A DNA stretch of 64,000 bases from assembly GCF_026420845.1 (NCBI RefSeq), contig NZ_JAOWCB010000010.1, positions 1 to 64,000 on the forward strand, written 5' to 3'. Positions 1 through 8,000 of this stretch are shown here, in pieces. This DNA comes from Streptomyces sp. PR69 (GTDB lineage: Bacteria > Actinomycetota > Actinomycetes > Streptomycetales > Streptomycetaceae). A program made the position numbers and the translations under genes. The notes beneath the pieces are model-generated. The model searched no databases. It saw only the letters and a list, made by a program, of their open reading frames with translations, and was not told the DNA's origin. How positions within the stretch are numbered: position 1 is the stretch's first letter; every line of letters starts with the position of its first letter.

Positions 1-93
1 GCCGAAAACCAACGCTGCCGTGGTCATCGCGACCACGGCAGCGAATCCACCGCGTGGATGTCGGCCACGATGCAACATATTTGACGGATTCAT
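1..93 (-). CDS. Start of a secreted protein gene, truncated by the window edge
   Basis: Read on the minus strand from an ATG at 93, the frame stays open to the window edge. It encodes a typical Streptomyces export signal: a short Arg/His-rich n-region (MNPSNMLHRGRHPRGG) followed by a hydrophobic run (FAAVVAMTTAALVFG). Only the first 31 codons are visible, so the mature protein and its function are unknown. A later ATG at 78 is an alternative start, and no strong ribosome site is seen before either. A perfect hairpin at 13-43 falls inside this signal-peptide coding stretch and looks like a by-product of the Ala/Val/Thr codons. Confidence 0.5.
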   Translation of the reverse strand, partial: MNPSNMLHRGRHPRGGFAAVVAMTTAALVFG

Positions 94-465
94 GTCAGAT
101 AGTTCCCCGTTCGGGCTTCTTTACTGAGGCGGTCGGCCTCTCAGTCAGGTCGAAGGGCGTGGCCACGCACCCGGGAAGCATGATCACATAGACAAACCGC
201 GAGCAATGCGGACGTACGGGCAGGTTCCAGGGCTCAGAAGCCCCCGACAGGCCGTCACACTCATCGACCAACCACACAGCCGCGCAACGGAGTTGAAGGT
301 TCGCAAAGCAGCAGCATTAGGGCAATACACGCCAGGAAGCCGACAGATGACACTTTGATAACAGAAACCATCGATTTGGGGTGTACTGATGCCAAGTGAT
401 AGTCATTCCGGCAGGGGGCGGTTTGCCCTCTTCAGGTACTTCGCCTACTGAAACGCGAGTGATCG
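94..465. other. Intergenic region, no convincing gene
   Basis: This 372-base stretch separates the truncated minus-strand gene from the plus-strand secreted protein, so it should hold both divergent promoters. It is less GC-rich than its surroundings, as expected for a control region. A 60-codon minus-strand frame at 95-277 has weak third-position GC bias and no recognisable product, so it is not called. No confident -35/-10 pair was identified. Confidence 0.5.
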
Positions 466-975
466 ATGCGGATATCCTCACGCCTCCTGACCGTTGGCCT
501 GGCCGGAAGCGCACTGGCCGGAAGTGCACTGCTGCTCACGGGAGTGGCCAGCGCCTCGGACGCCGAAGCGAACGGCACGGCCAAGGCCGCTGCCGAGCAG
601 CCCCCCTTCGCCGTTGAGGACTTCGCATACCCCGGAGCGGACAGGATTCTCAAAGAGAAGAACCTCAAGCTGAAGCACGGCAACGGGAAGATCGTTCTCG
701 CCGAGTGCGACAGCGAGCCGAATCTACTAAGGGTCATCGCCCGTGACCGCTCGGACTTCTGTTTCAAGGTCACCGGCGACGACGGCTACCTCTCCCTGGA
801 GGTGCCCTCGGTGGGCGGCGTTCAGAGCAACGACTACAACGCCAAGATCAACATGACGGTCGGAGACGAGCACAAGTCGTTCGACATCCCGAAGAACTCC
901 TGGAAGGGCGTCGGCGAGAACGCCGACCCGGCCGGCCGCGAGCACACGCTGGTCGAGATCATCACCACCAAGTGA
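466..975 (+). CDS. Small secreted protein of unknown function
   Basis: The 169-residue product starts with a Sec-type signal peptide: MRISSR, then a hydrophobic stretch, then a likely cleavage at GVASA near residue 30. The mature part of about 140 residues is charged and soluble. It holds two cysteines (in AECDSE and DFCFKV) that could form a disulfide, and it ends in LVEIITTK. No family is recognised. It lies alone, convergent with the HtrA-type protease downstream, with a strong terminator hairpin between them. The ribosome site before the ATG is weak (GCGAGTG). Confidence 0.85.
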   Translation: MRISSRLLTVGLAGSALAGSALLLTGVASASDAEANGTAKAAAEQPPFAVEDFAYPGADRILKEKNLKLKHGNGKIVLAECDSEPNLLRVIARDRSDFCFKVTGDDGYLSLEVPSVGGVQSNDYNAKINMTVGDEHKSFDIPKNSWKGVGENADPAGREHTLVEIITTK

Positions 976-1024
976 CGCCGCCTGCGCCCGGAACCAGCCG
1001 GCGGTTCCGCACCGGGCGCATGCC

Positions 1025-1057
1025 AGAGGGGCTGCCGACAGCGTCGGCAGCCCCTCT
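1025..1057. terminator. Bidirectional intrinsic terminator
   Basis: A perfect 15-bp stem (AGAGGGGCTGCCGAC at 1025-1039 paired with 1043-1057) closes a three-base loop. It lies between the convergent secreted-protein gene (ends 975) and protease gene (ends 1226), so it can stop transcription from both sides. There is no U-tract, which is common for Streptomyces terminators. Confidence 0.85.
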
Positions 1058-1225
1058 CGCGTACGGCTTCCCGTGCCGCCGTGCCCCACGCCGTCGTGCC
1101 ATGTGCCCCATGCCCCAGGGCGTCCGGCCCCGGAATCGATCGGCTCGGGGTCGATCAATTCCGGGGTCGGTTGGCTCAGACCGGCCAGCCCAGGCCGGCC
1201 AGCTCGGGCTGACCGGCTCGGCTGG

Positions 1226-2782
1226 TCAGCTGTCGCCCTTGCGTTCGCCGAGGGTGAGGGTGACCTGGCGTTCCTTGCCGTCGCGTTCGTAGGTCAGGGT
1301 GACCTGGTCGCCTGGCTGGTGGGTCCAGATTTCGCTGATGAGGGTGGGGCCGCTGTCGACCGGCTTGCCGTCGAACTTGGTGATGACGTCGCCCGCCTTG
1401 AGGCCGGCCTTGGCGGCGGGGCCGTCGGGGGAGACGGCAGGGGTGCCGCCGGCGCCGCGGTCGGCGATGCGGGCGCCGGAGTCGCGGCCGGTCATGTCGA
1501 CGGTCGCGCCGATGACCGCGTAGACCGGCTCACCGGTCTTGATCAACTGCTGGGCTACGGTCTTCGCCTGGTTTATCGGGATGGCGAAGCCGAGGCCGAT
1601 CGAGCCTGCCTGGGACTGGCCGAAGCCGTTCCCGGAGGACTGGATGGCGGAGTTGATGCCGATCACCGCGCCGCGCGCGTCCAGGAGAGGGCCTCCGGAG
1701 TTGCCGGGGTTGATGGAGGCGTCCGTCTGCAGGGCGCTCATATAGGAGTTACGGCCGCCGGTGCCGTCGCCCGAGGCGACGGGGCGGTTCTTGGCGCTGA
1801 TGATGCCCGTCGTCACCGTGTTGGACAGGCCGAAGGGCGCGCCGATCGCGATGGTCGAGTCGCCGACGGCGACGTTGTCGGAGTCGCCGAGGGGCAGCGG
1901 CTTGAGCCCCGCCGGCGCGTTCTTGAGCTTCAGCACGGCCACGTCGTAGCCCTGGGCCCGGCCGACGACCTCGGCGTCATACGACTTGCCGTCGGAGAAG
2001 GTCGCCGAGAGCGTGCCGCCGTCCGCGGCGGAGGCCACCACATGGTTGTTGGTGAGGATGTGGCCCTGCTTGTCGTAGACGAAGCCGGTGCCCGTGCCGC
2101 CCTCGCCCTGGCCCGTGAAGCCGTCGCCGCCGGACTTGGCCTCGATGGTCACCACGCTGGGCAGTGCCTTGTTCGCCACGGCGGCGACCGTGCCGGGATC
2201 ACGCTGGAGCTCGCCGGGGGAGTCGGCGGCCGAAACCGTCGTGGGGCCGGCGCCGCTGTCGTTGCGCTCCGCGGCCCAGTAGCCGATGCCTCCCCCGACG
2301 CCTCCCGCGACCAGCGCGGCGGCGAGCACAGCCGCCACCAGCCCGCCGGCCCGCCTGCGCGGCAGCGCAGGCGGAGGCGGAGGCGGGAACTGCGCACCCC
2401 ATGTGTGGTCGCCGCCGCCCCCGCCGCCATAGGAGGGGAGGGTGGTGGGCGGGGACGGCGGCCACGGCGGCGGGGTCTGACCGCCGTAGGCAGCGGGCGG
2501 CGTCGCGAGGGCGGGGGCGGGTCCGGGCTGAGGGGGGTGCCCGTGCGGCCCTGCCGCGGTCGCGGGCATGCCGCTGTCCGCTGCCTGCTCATGAGGGGGC
2601 GGTGCGGAGTCGTGAAGGGCCGGCTCGGGAGTGGTGGCCGGCCCGGGAGCGGCCTGCCCCTCAGGCGCTCCGGGCGCGGGTGCTCCCGACGCGGGTGCTC
2701 CCGGCGCGGGTGCGGGGCTGCCTTCGGGAGCGGCGGCAGGGGCAGCAGTGGGAACGTCCTTGCCCTCGTTCTCGGTGCTCAC
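1226..2782 (-). CDS. Membrane-anchored HtrA/DegP-type trypsin-like serine protease with PDZ domain
   Basis: This 518-residue S1C-family protease would degrade or process misfolded extracytoplasmic proteins. About 140 residues at the N-terminus are Pro/Ala/Gly-rich and probably cytoplasmic and disordered. A membrane segment follows at about 147-170 (LVAAVLAAALVAGGVGGGIG). The catalytic triad is visible: His in ILTNNHVV, Asp in YDVAVLKL and Ser in NPGNSGGPLL (about residue 362). A single PDZ domain occupies about 425-510. The GTG at 2782 was chosen over the open frame upstream because GAGGAG sits about 7 bases before it. The gene is divergent from the glycerophosphodiesterase gene. Its substrates are unknown. 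Confidence 0.95.
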   Translation of the reverse strand: MSTENEGKDVPTAAPAAAPEGSPAPAPGAPASGAPAPGAPEGQAAPGPATTPEPALHDSAPPPHEQAADSGMPATAAGPHGHPPQPGPAPALATPPAAYGGQTPPPWPPSPPTTLPSYGGGGGGDHTWGAQFPPPPPPALPRRRAGGLVAAVLAAALVAGGVGGGIGYWAAERNDSGAGPTTVSAADSPGELQRDPGTVAAVANKALPSVVTIEAKSGGDGFTGQGEGGTGTGFVYDKQGHILTNNHVVASAADGGTLSATFSDGKSYDAEVVGRAQGYDVAVLKLKNAPAGLKPLPLGDSDNVAVGDSTIAIGAPFGLSNTVTTGIISAKNRPVASGDGTGGRNSYMSALQTDASINPGNSGGPLLDARGAVIGINSAIQSSGNGFGQSQAGSIGLGFAIPINQAKTVAQQLIKTGEPVYAVIGATVDMTGRDSGARIADRGAGGTPAVSPDGPAAKAGLKAGDVITKFDGKPVDSGPTLISEIWTHQPGDQVTLTYERDGKERQVTLTLGERKGDS

Positions 2783-2997
2783 GCTGTCGTCTCCTCGGTC
2801 AGTCTTCACCGGCTTGCCGCTGATCTCCGCTGTGCAGGTGTCTGCACCAAGCCTTCCCCACAGCACGTCAGGCCACTGTAAGCAGGACCTGTGCATTTTC
2901 CCGAAGTCTTTACATCGGACATTTCGGGCCTTGCCCCTGACGGCGGGACAGGGACCCTGCGCGTACCCGCCCCACCCCTCGATGACACCATGACGCG

Positions 2998-3807
2998 GTG
3001 ACCCAAGCACGGCAGCACCGCATTCAGGTCGTCGCCCACCGAGGCGCATCGGAAGACGCACCCGAACACACCCTCGCCGCCTATATGAAGGCGATCGAGG
3101 ACGGCGCGGACGCCCTTGAATGCGATGTGCGGCTCACCGCCGACGGCCATCTCGTCTGCGTGCACGACCGCCGCGTCAACCGCACCTCCAACGGCCGCGG
3201 CGCCGTCTCCGCCCTTGAGCTGGCGGACCTCGCCGCACTCGACTTCGGCACCTGGAAGGGCCGCGAGGACGCGGCGGAGAGCCCGGACTGGGGAGACCCC
3301 TCCCTCACCTCCGTACTCACCCTGGAACGGCTGCTGGAGCTGGTCGCCGACTCGGGCCGCCACATCGAACTGGCCATCGAGACCAAGCACCCCACGCGCT
3401 GGGCGGGCCAGGTGGAGGAGCGGCTGATCGAGCTGCTGGAGCGGTTCGGCCTTGCCTCGCCCGAGAGGGCCGCCGACTCCACCGTACGGATCATGAGCTT
3501 CTCGGCCCGGTCGCTGCACCGGGTCGCGGCGGCCGCGCCGACCATTCCCACCGTGTATCTGATGCAGTTCCTCAGCCTCCGGCTGAGGGACGGACGGCTG
3601 CCGGCCGGGGCGCGGATCGCAGGCCCGGGCATCCGGCTCGTTCGCAACCACCCCGGTTTCATCGAGCGGCTGCACCAGGCAGGGCGCCGTGTCCATGTGT
3701 GGACCGTCGACGAACCGGAGGACGTGGAGCTGTGTGTGCGGCTCGGCGTGGAGGCGATCATCACCAATCGCCCCAAGCAGGTTCTGTCCCAGCTGGGCCG
3801 CGCATAA
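2998..3807 (+). CDS. Glycerophosphodiester phosphodiesterase
   Basis: This 269-residue GDPD-family enzyme hydrolyses glycerophosphodiesters to glycerol-3-phosphate and an alcohol. The TIM-barrel signatures are present: AHRGASEDAPEHTLAAY at the N-terminus, the acidic ECDVRLTADGHLVCVHDRRVNRTSNG region (metal and substrate binding), and VHVWTVDEPED near the C-terminus. No signal peptide is seen, so it is probably cytoplasmic. The GTG start has no clear ribosome site and may be leaderless. The gene stands alone, divergent from the HtrA-type protease. Confidence 0.95.
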   Translation: MTQARQHRIQVVAHRGASEDAPEHTLAAYMKAIEDGADALECDVRLTADGHLVCVHDRRVNRTSNGRGAVSALELADLAALDFGTWKGREDAAESPDWGDPSLTSVLTLERLLELVADSGRHIELAIETKHPTRWAGQVEERLIELLERFGLASPERAADSTVRIMSFSARSLHRVAAAAPTIPTVYLMQFLSLRLRDGRLPAGARIAGPGIRLVRNHPGFIERLHQAGRRVHVWTVDEPEDVELCVRLGVEAIITNRPKQVLSQLGRA

Positions 3808-3947
3808 CGTCTGTCACAGGGAGTGCACCGGCGCGTTCGTTCTGTGTTCGATCGTGTCGAGTGCGTCACCGGCAGGGCGTTGGCCGGTTTCCGGTCCAGT
3901 CCATTGGGGCATTCACACCGTGGCGTGGGGCAAAGGAGGTCTCGGGG

Positions 3948-4598
3948 GTGGCGTTGGTGGTGGCACAGGAGGTGCCCACGTCGTCGAGCATGGCCGTACC
4001 CCATGGCCCTGCGGGCGTGGGTGAGGCACGACACCGGATGCGTGAGCAGCTGAGCCGCAGCGGAGTGTCCGAAGCCGTGGTCGACGACGCTGTTCTGATC
4101 CTTTCCGAACTGCTCAGCAACGCCTGTCGGCACGGCAGGCCGCTGAAGCGCGAAGACATGGGGGGCGGCGACGTCCGCGCTGCCTGGCGCGTCGACACGG
4201 CGGGCGGCCTGACGATCGAGGTGACGGACGGCGGCGGTCCGACCCGTCCCGTACCGGCCACACCGTCGGTCACCGCGCGCGGCGGCCGGGGGCTGAACAT
4301 CATCACCGCGCTGGCCGAGGAGTGGGGGGTGCGGGACAGCGCGGCGGGCGAGGTGACCGTCTGGGTCGTCGTCAGCAAGGCCTGTCGGCACGACGATTTC
4401 GCTACGCGCGTCACAGGTCCGAGCTCTGGTTCCATATCCGGTTCCGGCATGGGTTCCGGTATGGGGTCCGGCATAGGCTCCGGCGTCGGGGCCGGTTCTG
4501 GTTCTGGTTCAGGTTCAGGTTCGGGTTCGGGTTCAGGCGCCAGGTATGACGGATACGGCGGCCTGGACTTCGCGGAGTCGTTCGACGACCTCGTCTGA
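3948..4598 (+). CDS. RsbW-like HATPase (anti-sigma/serine kinase family) with Ser-Gly tail
   Basis: The 216-residue protein has a single GHKL ATPase domain: N-box ELLSNACRHG, G1 box VTDGGGP and G2 box GGRGLNII. This is the architecture of the many stand-alone RsbW/SpoIIAB-like kinases of Streptomyces. The GTG at 3948 follows AAAGGAGGT at a 7-base spacing, which overrides the longer open frame. The last 70 residues or so are a low-complexity tail of alternating Gly and Ser with a few Met/Ile/Val, ending in an acidic motif (FAESFDDLV). No sigma factor or anti-anti-sigma gene is adjacent, so its partner is unknown. Confidence 0.9.
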   Translation: MALVVAQEVPTSSSMAVPHGPAGVGEARHRMREQLSRSGVSEAVVDDAVLILSELLSNACRHGRPLKREDMGGGDVRAAWRVDTAGGLTIEVTDGGGPTRPVPATPSVTARGGRGLNIITALAEEWGVRDSAAGEVTVWVVVSKACRHDDFATRVTGPSSGSISGSGMGSGMGSGIGSGVGAGSGSGSGSGSGSGSGARYDGYGGLDFAESFDDLV

Positions 4599-4713
4599 GG
4601 GGGCGTCGTAAGCGTCGTACAGGCCCGTCGGGACGTGCCGTTCCTCTCTCCGTACGGCAGACGGCTAGGCTCGCGCCCGACACAGCACGCCGCAATCGGG
4701 AGAAAGCCACGCC

Positions 4714-5706
4714 ATGGCCAAGAAGCGACCCCAGACGAAGGCGACGAAGCCTCAGCGCAAGGACGGGGCCCGCGCCGCGGGCGCGAACGGGTCCGTCCCG
4801 GTGGTCGGAGGTCGCGAGCCCTGCCCCTGCGGTTCCGGCCGCCGCTACAAGGCCTGTCACGGCCGGGCCGCCGCGCACGCCGTGACCGAACTGGTGCAGC
4901 GGCCGTTCGAAGGGCTGCCCGGCGAGTGCGACTGGGTCGCGATGCGTGAGCTGGTGCCCGCCGCGACCGCCGAGCTGACGCTGAAGGACGGGCTCCCCGA
5001 GGGCGTCCCCTCCGTCACCCTCGCCACCGTGCTGCCGATGGCCTGGCCCGCGCTGCGCCGCGACGACGGCTCCGTACTGCTCGGGCTGCAGAACGACACC
5101 TCGTCCGGCGACCTCAGCCGCGACCTGGCGGACACACTGCAGCGCGCGCTCACCGCGGAGCCCGGCAGCCCGGTCGCCGCGCAGCGCGCCTCGGCCGAAG
5201 GCCCCCGGCTGCAGGATCTGCTGGACACCAGCGCCGCATTTCAGCCGACCGTGCACTCCGGCTTCGAGTTCTGGATCCCGGACTCGGCGGAGAACGCCTC
5301 CCCCGAGGTCGCGGCCTCCCTGGAGCGCGCCAACGCCGCCGCGATCCCCACGGTGAAGCTGTCCGGCGTGGACGCGGCGTACTGGTGCCAGACCCCGGAG
5401 AAGAACCACCTCCGCTGGGTCATGACGCACCCCGAGGAGAAGCTGCTGGACGCACTGGCCCGGCTGCACGCCGCCGGCACGTCCTCGCTGGGCGAGGGCA
5501 CCAGGCTCGTCGGCTCGTTCCGGGCGCACGGGCTCGTGGTGCCGGTCTGGGATCTGCCCAGCGGGATGGGCGCCGACGAGTGCGAGAAGCCCGCGGCCGA
5601 GCTGGCCGAGCGGCTCGCCACGGCCCTGGCGAGCGATGCCCCGCTCACCGCGGAGGAGCGCCGGGCCCGCGGCGGACTCACCAACCGCCAGGTGACCCTG
5701 AGCTGA
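4714..5706 (+). CDS. SEC-C zinc-motif protein (DUF5926-like)
   Basis: The 330-residue protein starts with a very basic leader (MAKKRPQTKATKPQRKDG). A SEC-C zinc-binding motif follows at about residues 35-50 (CPCGSGRRYKACHG), with the C-x-C...C-H ligands intact. The remaining 280 residues match no enzyme I recognise and resemble an actinobacterial conserved family (DUF5926). SEC-C motifs occur in SecA and many other proteins, so the motif alone gives no function. A GGGAGAAAG ribosome site precedes the ATG. No signal peptide or membrane segment is seen. Confidence 0.85.
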   Translation: MAKKRPQTKATKPQRKDGARAAGANGSVPVVGGREPCPCGSGRRYKACHGRAAAHAVTELVQRPFEGLPGECDWVAMRELVPAATAELTLKDGLPEGVPSVTLATVLPMAWPALRRDDGSVLLGLQNDTSSGDLSRDLADTLQRALTAEPGSPVAAQRASAEGPRLQDLLDTSAAFQPTVHSGFEFWIPDSAENASPEVAASLERANAAAIPTVKLSGVDAAYWCQTPEKNHLRWVMTHPEEKLLDALARLHAAGTSSLGEGTRLVGSFRAHGLVVPVWDLPSGMGADECEKPAAELAERLATALASDAPLTAEERRARGGLTNRQVTLS

Positions 5707-5823
5707 GGCCTCCCCACCGCCGCCCGGAGACTCGGGCGCCCAGCACGCGGAGCTGCTTGGTGACGCCGGTCACAACGCGCGCCAAGGGCGAGTAAATCTC
5801 TGTCTGAATACCAGAGATCGAAT

Positions 5824-5898
5824 TTGCGAACCGCCGATCTCTTGTTACCGTTCTAGAAGCCCGGTCGCTGGTGCATCCCCCGTCGCCAGCGACCGGGC
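5824..5898. terminator. Convergent-gene hairpin with possible promoter in front (terminator or small RNA)
   Basis: A perfect 13-bp stem (GCCCGGTCGCTGG at 5859-5871 with 5886-5898) closes a 14-base loop. It lies in the 331-base gap between the convergent SEC-C gene (ends 5706) and secreted-protein gene (ends 6038), where a shared terminator is expected. Immediately upstream are TTGCGA (5824-5829), a 16-base spacer and TACCGT (5846-5851), which resemble a housekeeping promoter whose transcript would begin at or near the hairpin. Whether this makes a small RNA cannot be told from sequence. The rest of the gap holds no gene. Confidence 0.6.
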
Positions 5899-6037
5899 GT
5901 TTCCATGTCTACGGAATAGCTCATTCCGGCCCTTGACCCGGGCAGCTCCCCAGTGCATCGCCGGCCGCGGCCACACCCCGGTCCACACTCGGCGCGCCAG
6001 AGACCCCGGCCCGCAACCCGCAACCCGCAACCCGCAC

Positions 6038-6634
6038 TCAACGCCCTTCGGGCGCGGCCGAGTTGCTTCCCGACCGCAGGAGCAGCGGCCCATCCTCCGC
6101 CTCGTCCGCAGCGGCGAACTCGGACACCGCCGAATACATCCGCGCATCACCCCTGGAGGGCTCTCTCGGGGTTTCGCAAACATCCGGCTCGGCTTCCGCC
6201 ACCACCGCGCAGTTCGTTTGCACGGTGCGGCCCGCGGGGCCCATCAGCGTGAGCACCGCCGTCAATTCCCGGCCTGTGGCATTGCGGTAGTAGGTACGCG
6301 CCCAGGTCTCACCGGCGTACGCCATTACACAGGTCTGGGCTTCCACGCCACCGGGAGAGGCGACTTCCGGCCCACATTGCGCGGAGCGGTCCCGGCCTCC
6401 GTCCCCCAGGCGGGACAGCAGCCCGGTCGCCGTCGACGGCTCGGCCCGGCTCCCCGGCTCAGCTGGGGCCTTGGCATCTGCCTCAGAGCGTGCGGCCTGT
6501 GCGTCCGCGGCCCGCGCTTCCGCGATGCGTACATCGCCGACCCGTACCTCCCCGGCCGGGCCCGCCGCGGCGGCCAGCGGCAGCAGGGCGGCGAACACCA
6601 CGGCTGCGGCGAGCCCGATCAGACGGAGGTTCAT
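6038..6634 (-). CDS. Secreted protein of unknown function
   Basis: The 198-residue product has a signal peptide (MNLRLIGLAAAVVFAALLPLAAAAG), then an Ala/Glu/Arg-rich stretch with coiled-coil character at about 30-60, then a compact part with four cysteines (in SAQCGP, QTCVM, QTNCAV and DVCETP) that could form two disulfides. A Trp-Ala-Arg-Thr-Tyr-Tyr-Arg-Asn segment lies in the middle. No known family is recognised. AGGTGG sits 8 bases before the ATG. The gene is convergent with the SEC-C gene. Confidence 0.8.
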   Translation of the reverse strand: MNLRLIGLAAAVVFAALLPLAAAAGPAGEVRVGDVRIAEARAADAQAARSEADAKAPAEPGSRAEPSTATGLLSRLGDGGRDRSAQCGPEVASPGGVEAQTCVMAYAGETWARTYYRNATGRELTAVLTLMGPAGRTVQTNCAVVAEAEPDVCETPREPSRGDARMYSAVSEFAAADEAEDGPLLLRSGSNSAAPEGR

Positions 6635-6811
6635 GGTGGGTCCACCTGCCGATGACGCGGGAATTGACGGTGGGCCGAAGATAGCGAGGTGTTCCGGGCG
6701 CGCGGAGGCCCGTGCGCCCGATTCCCGTACAACCCGGTCGAGCTCCTACCCGTACGAGTGACACGCCAGAGCCGGAGCAGCGTGCCCAGCGCGCTCAGCA
6801 ACCTCCCTGCC

Positions 6812-7486
6812 TCAGTACGCGAGCTTGCTGTCCTCGCCCGCCTCCGGGGCGCTCACGCTCGCCTCCACGAGTGCGTCCACCACCGCCTCCACATCCGGCA
6901 GCCAGGGGGACGCGGAGCCGGGCAGCGGCGCCCGCTCCCACCACACCGGGCCCAGGCCCGTCTCCGAGGGGGGCAGCACCAGATGGCCGCCCTCACCGTG
7001 GAAGCGGAGCGAGCTGGGCACGCAGTCCTTGAGGTAGAGGAGTTCGCCGAGACGCTCCAGGGTGTACGGCGCGACCAGCAGCGACCAGCGGGTGGGGGTG
7101 GCCACGACCGGACCGAGCCGCATGCCCATGCGGTCGAGTTCGGACAGTGCGGCCGCGCCCGCGGCGGCGGGCAGGCTTAGCGCGCAGGGCGCACGCCCTC
7201 CCGTGGCGAGGATGATCGGCGCGTATGGCCTGTTGGTCCACCACCAGCGCACCAGGCGCTCATCGGTCGTCGCGGCCAGTAGGACGGGATCGAAGGGGTG
7301 TGCGCCGGGGACGACGCACTCTGGGTCCGGGCAGGCACAGCGCCGGCCCGGCCGGTCGCCGCGCCCCACGCCGGGGAGCACGGGCCATTCCCACTCGACG
7401 GCGCAGACAAGCGCCGCATCAAGCTGAGCAGGCCCCCTCTTGCGCCGGAACCGGGGCCTGCGTCGCCTTCCGAGGATCTCGCGCAT
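6812..7486 (-). CDS. Prim-Pol-like protein lacking the catalytic acidic motif
   Basis: The 224-residue protein resembles the N-terminal domain of bifunctional DNA primase/polymerases. After a strongly basic start (MREILGRRRRPRFRRKRG) come WEWPVLPGV, a C-x-C...C segment with GAHP (CACPDPECVVPGAHP), WWWTNRPYAPIILATGG and a closing GHLVLPPSE. The hydrophobic-D-x-D motif that binds catalytic metal in this superfamily is replaced by CALSLP, so polymerase activity is doubtful. The ATG at 7486 was preferred to the frame-extended start because AAAGGA lies upstream and the basic start fits the family. It is divergent from the SpoIIE-type gene. Its function is unknown. Confidence 0.8.
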   Translation of the reverse strand: MREILGRRRRPRFRRKRGPAQLDAALVCAVEWEWPVLPGVGRGDRPGRRCACPDPECVVPGAHPFDPVLLAATTDERLVRWWWTNRPYAPIILATGGRAPCALSLPAAAGAAALSELDRMGMRLGPVVATPTRWSLLVAPYTLERLGELLYLKDCVPSSLRFHGEGGHLVLPPSETGLGPVWWERAPLPGSASPWLPDVEAVVDALVEASVSAPEAGEDSKLAY

Positions 7487-8000
7487 AAGCGCTCGTTCCT
7501 TTCCGTTGAACGCCGAGGTCCACTTCACACCATGTGAGCAGTCTTCACTGTGCACACGAACGGCGGCAGGAGGATCGCCGCTCGTGCTTCGAGGCCGAAC
7601 CCGGCCGGTGTCCATTAAAAGCATGGCGAGGGGTGGCGCACGCCTGGCGTTTCCCGCCTTGCCCGTCCCGCTGGTCCTGCTGATCCCGCTTGCCGTGCCG
7701 CCGCCGACGGGTCACCGTCTGTTGCCGCTGCCGTCGGCCCCGCCGCGAGGGCGCCTCCCGGCTGTTAGGACGCCGGCGCCCGCTGCCGGGTTCCGGGGGT
7801 GGCCCCAACTGCCTCAGCCCGTCACCGTTTACGTACCCGTCGGGCTTGGTGTGACGCTCGGCGTGTGCTCGGCGCGACGCCCCGCCAGACATCAGCAGGA
7901 CGCGCTCGGCACGGCCTCAGTCGACCGCAATGGGCTCTCATCAGCTGCATTTTTCAGCCAAGTTCGAAGCCCCTCAGACACCAGCAATCCCACTGGGACA
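7487..8000. other. Long divergent intergenic region
   Basis: These 514 bases separate the Prim-Pol-like gene from the GAF/SpoIIE-type gene. The plus-strand frame of the latter stays open back to 7440, and an ATG at 7623 is followed by a hydrophobic stretch. Its third-position GC bias is weak, though, and falls further in the AT-richer part at about 7910-8000, so I read it as non-coding control DNA. No hairpin, operator or small gene stands out. Confidence 0.45.

Noticed and set aside
13..43. A perfect 13-bp hairpin at the left edge that looks like a terminator
   Set aside because: It lies inside the signal-peptide codons of the minus-strand gene, close to its start, so a terminator role is unlikely.
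95..277. A 60-codon minus-strand frame ending just before the truncated secreted-protein gene
   Set aside because: Third-position GC is clearly lower than in real genes nearby, there is no ribosome site and no family match.
1073..2881. A 602-codon plus-strand frame opposite the HtrA protease
   Set aside because: It mirrors the protease codons, lacks a ribosome site and shows no family motif.
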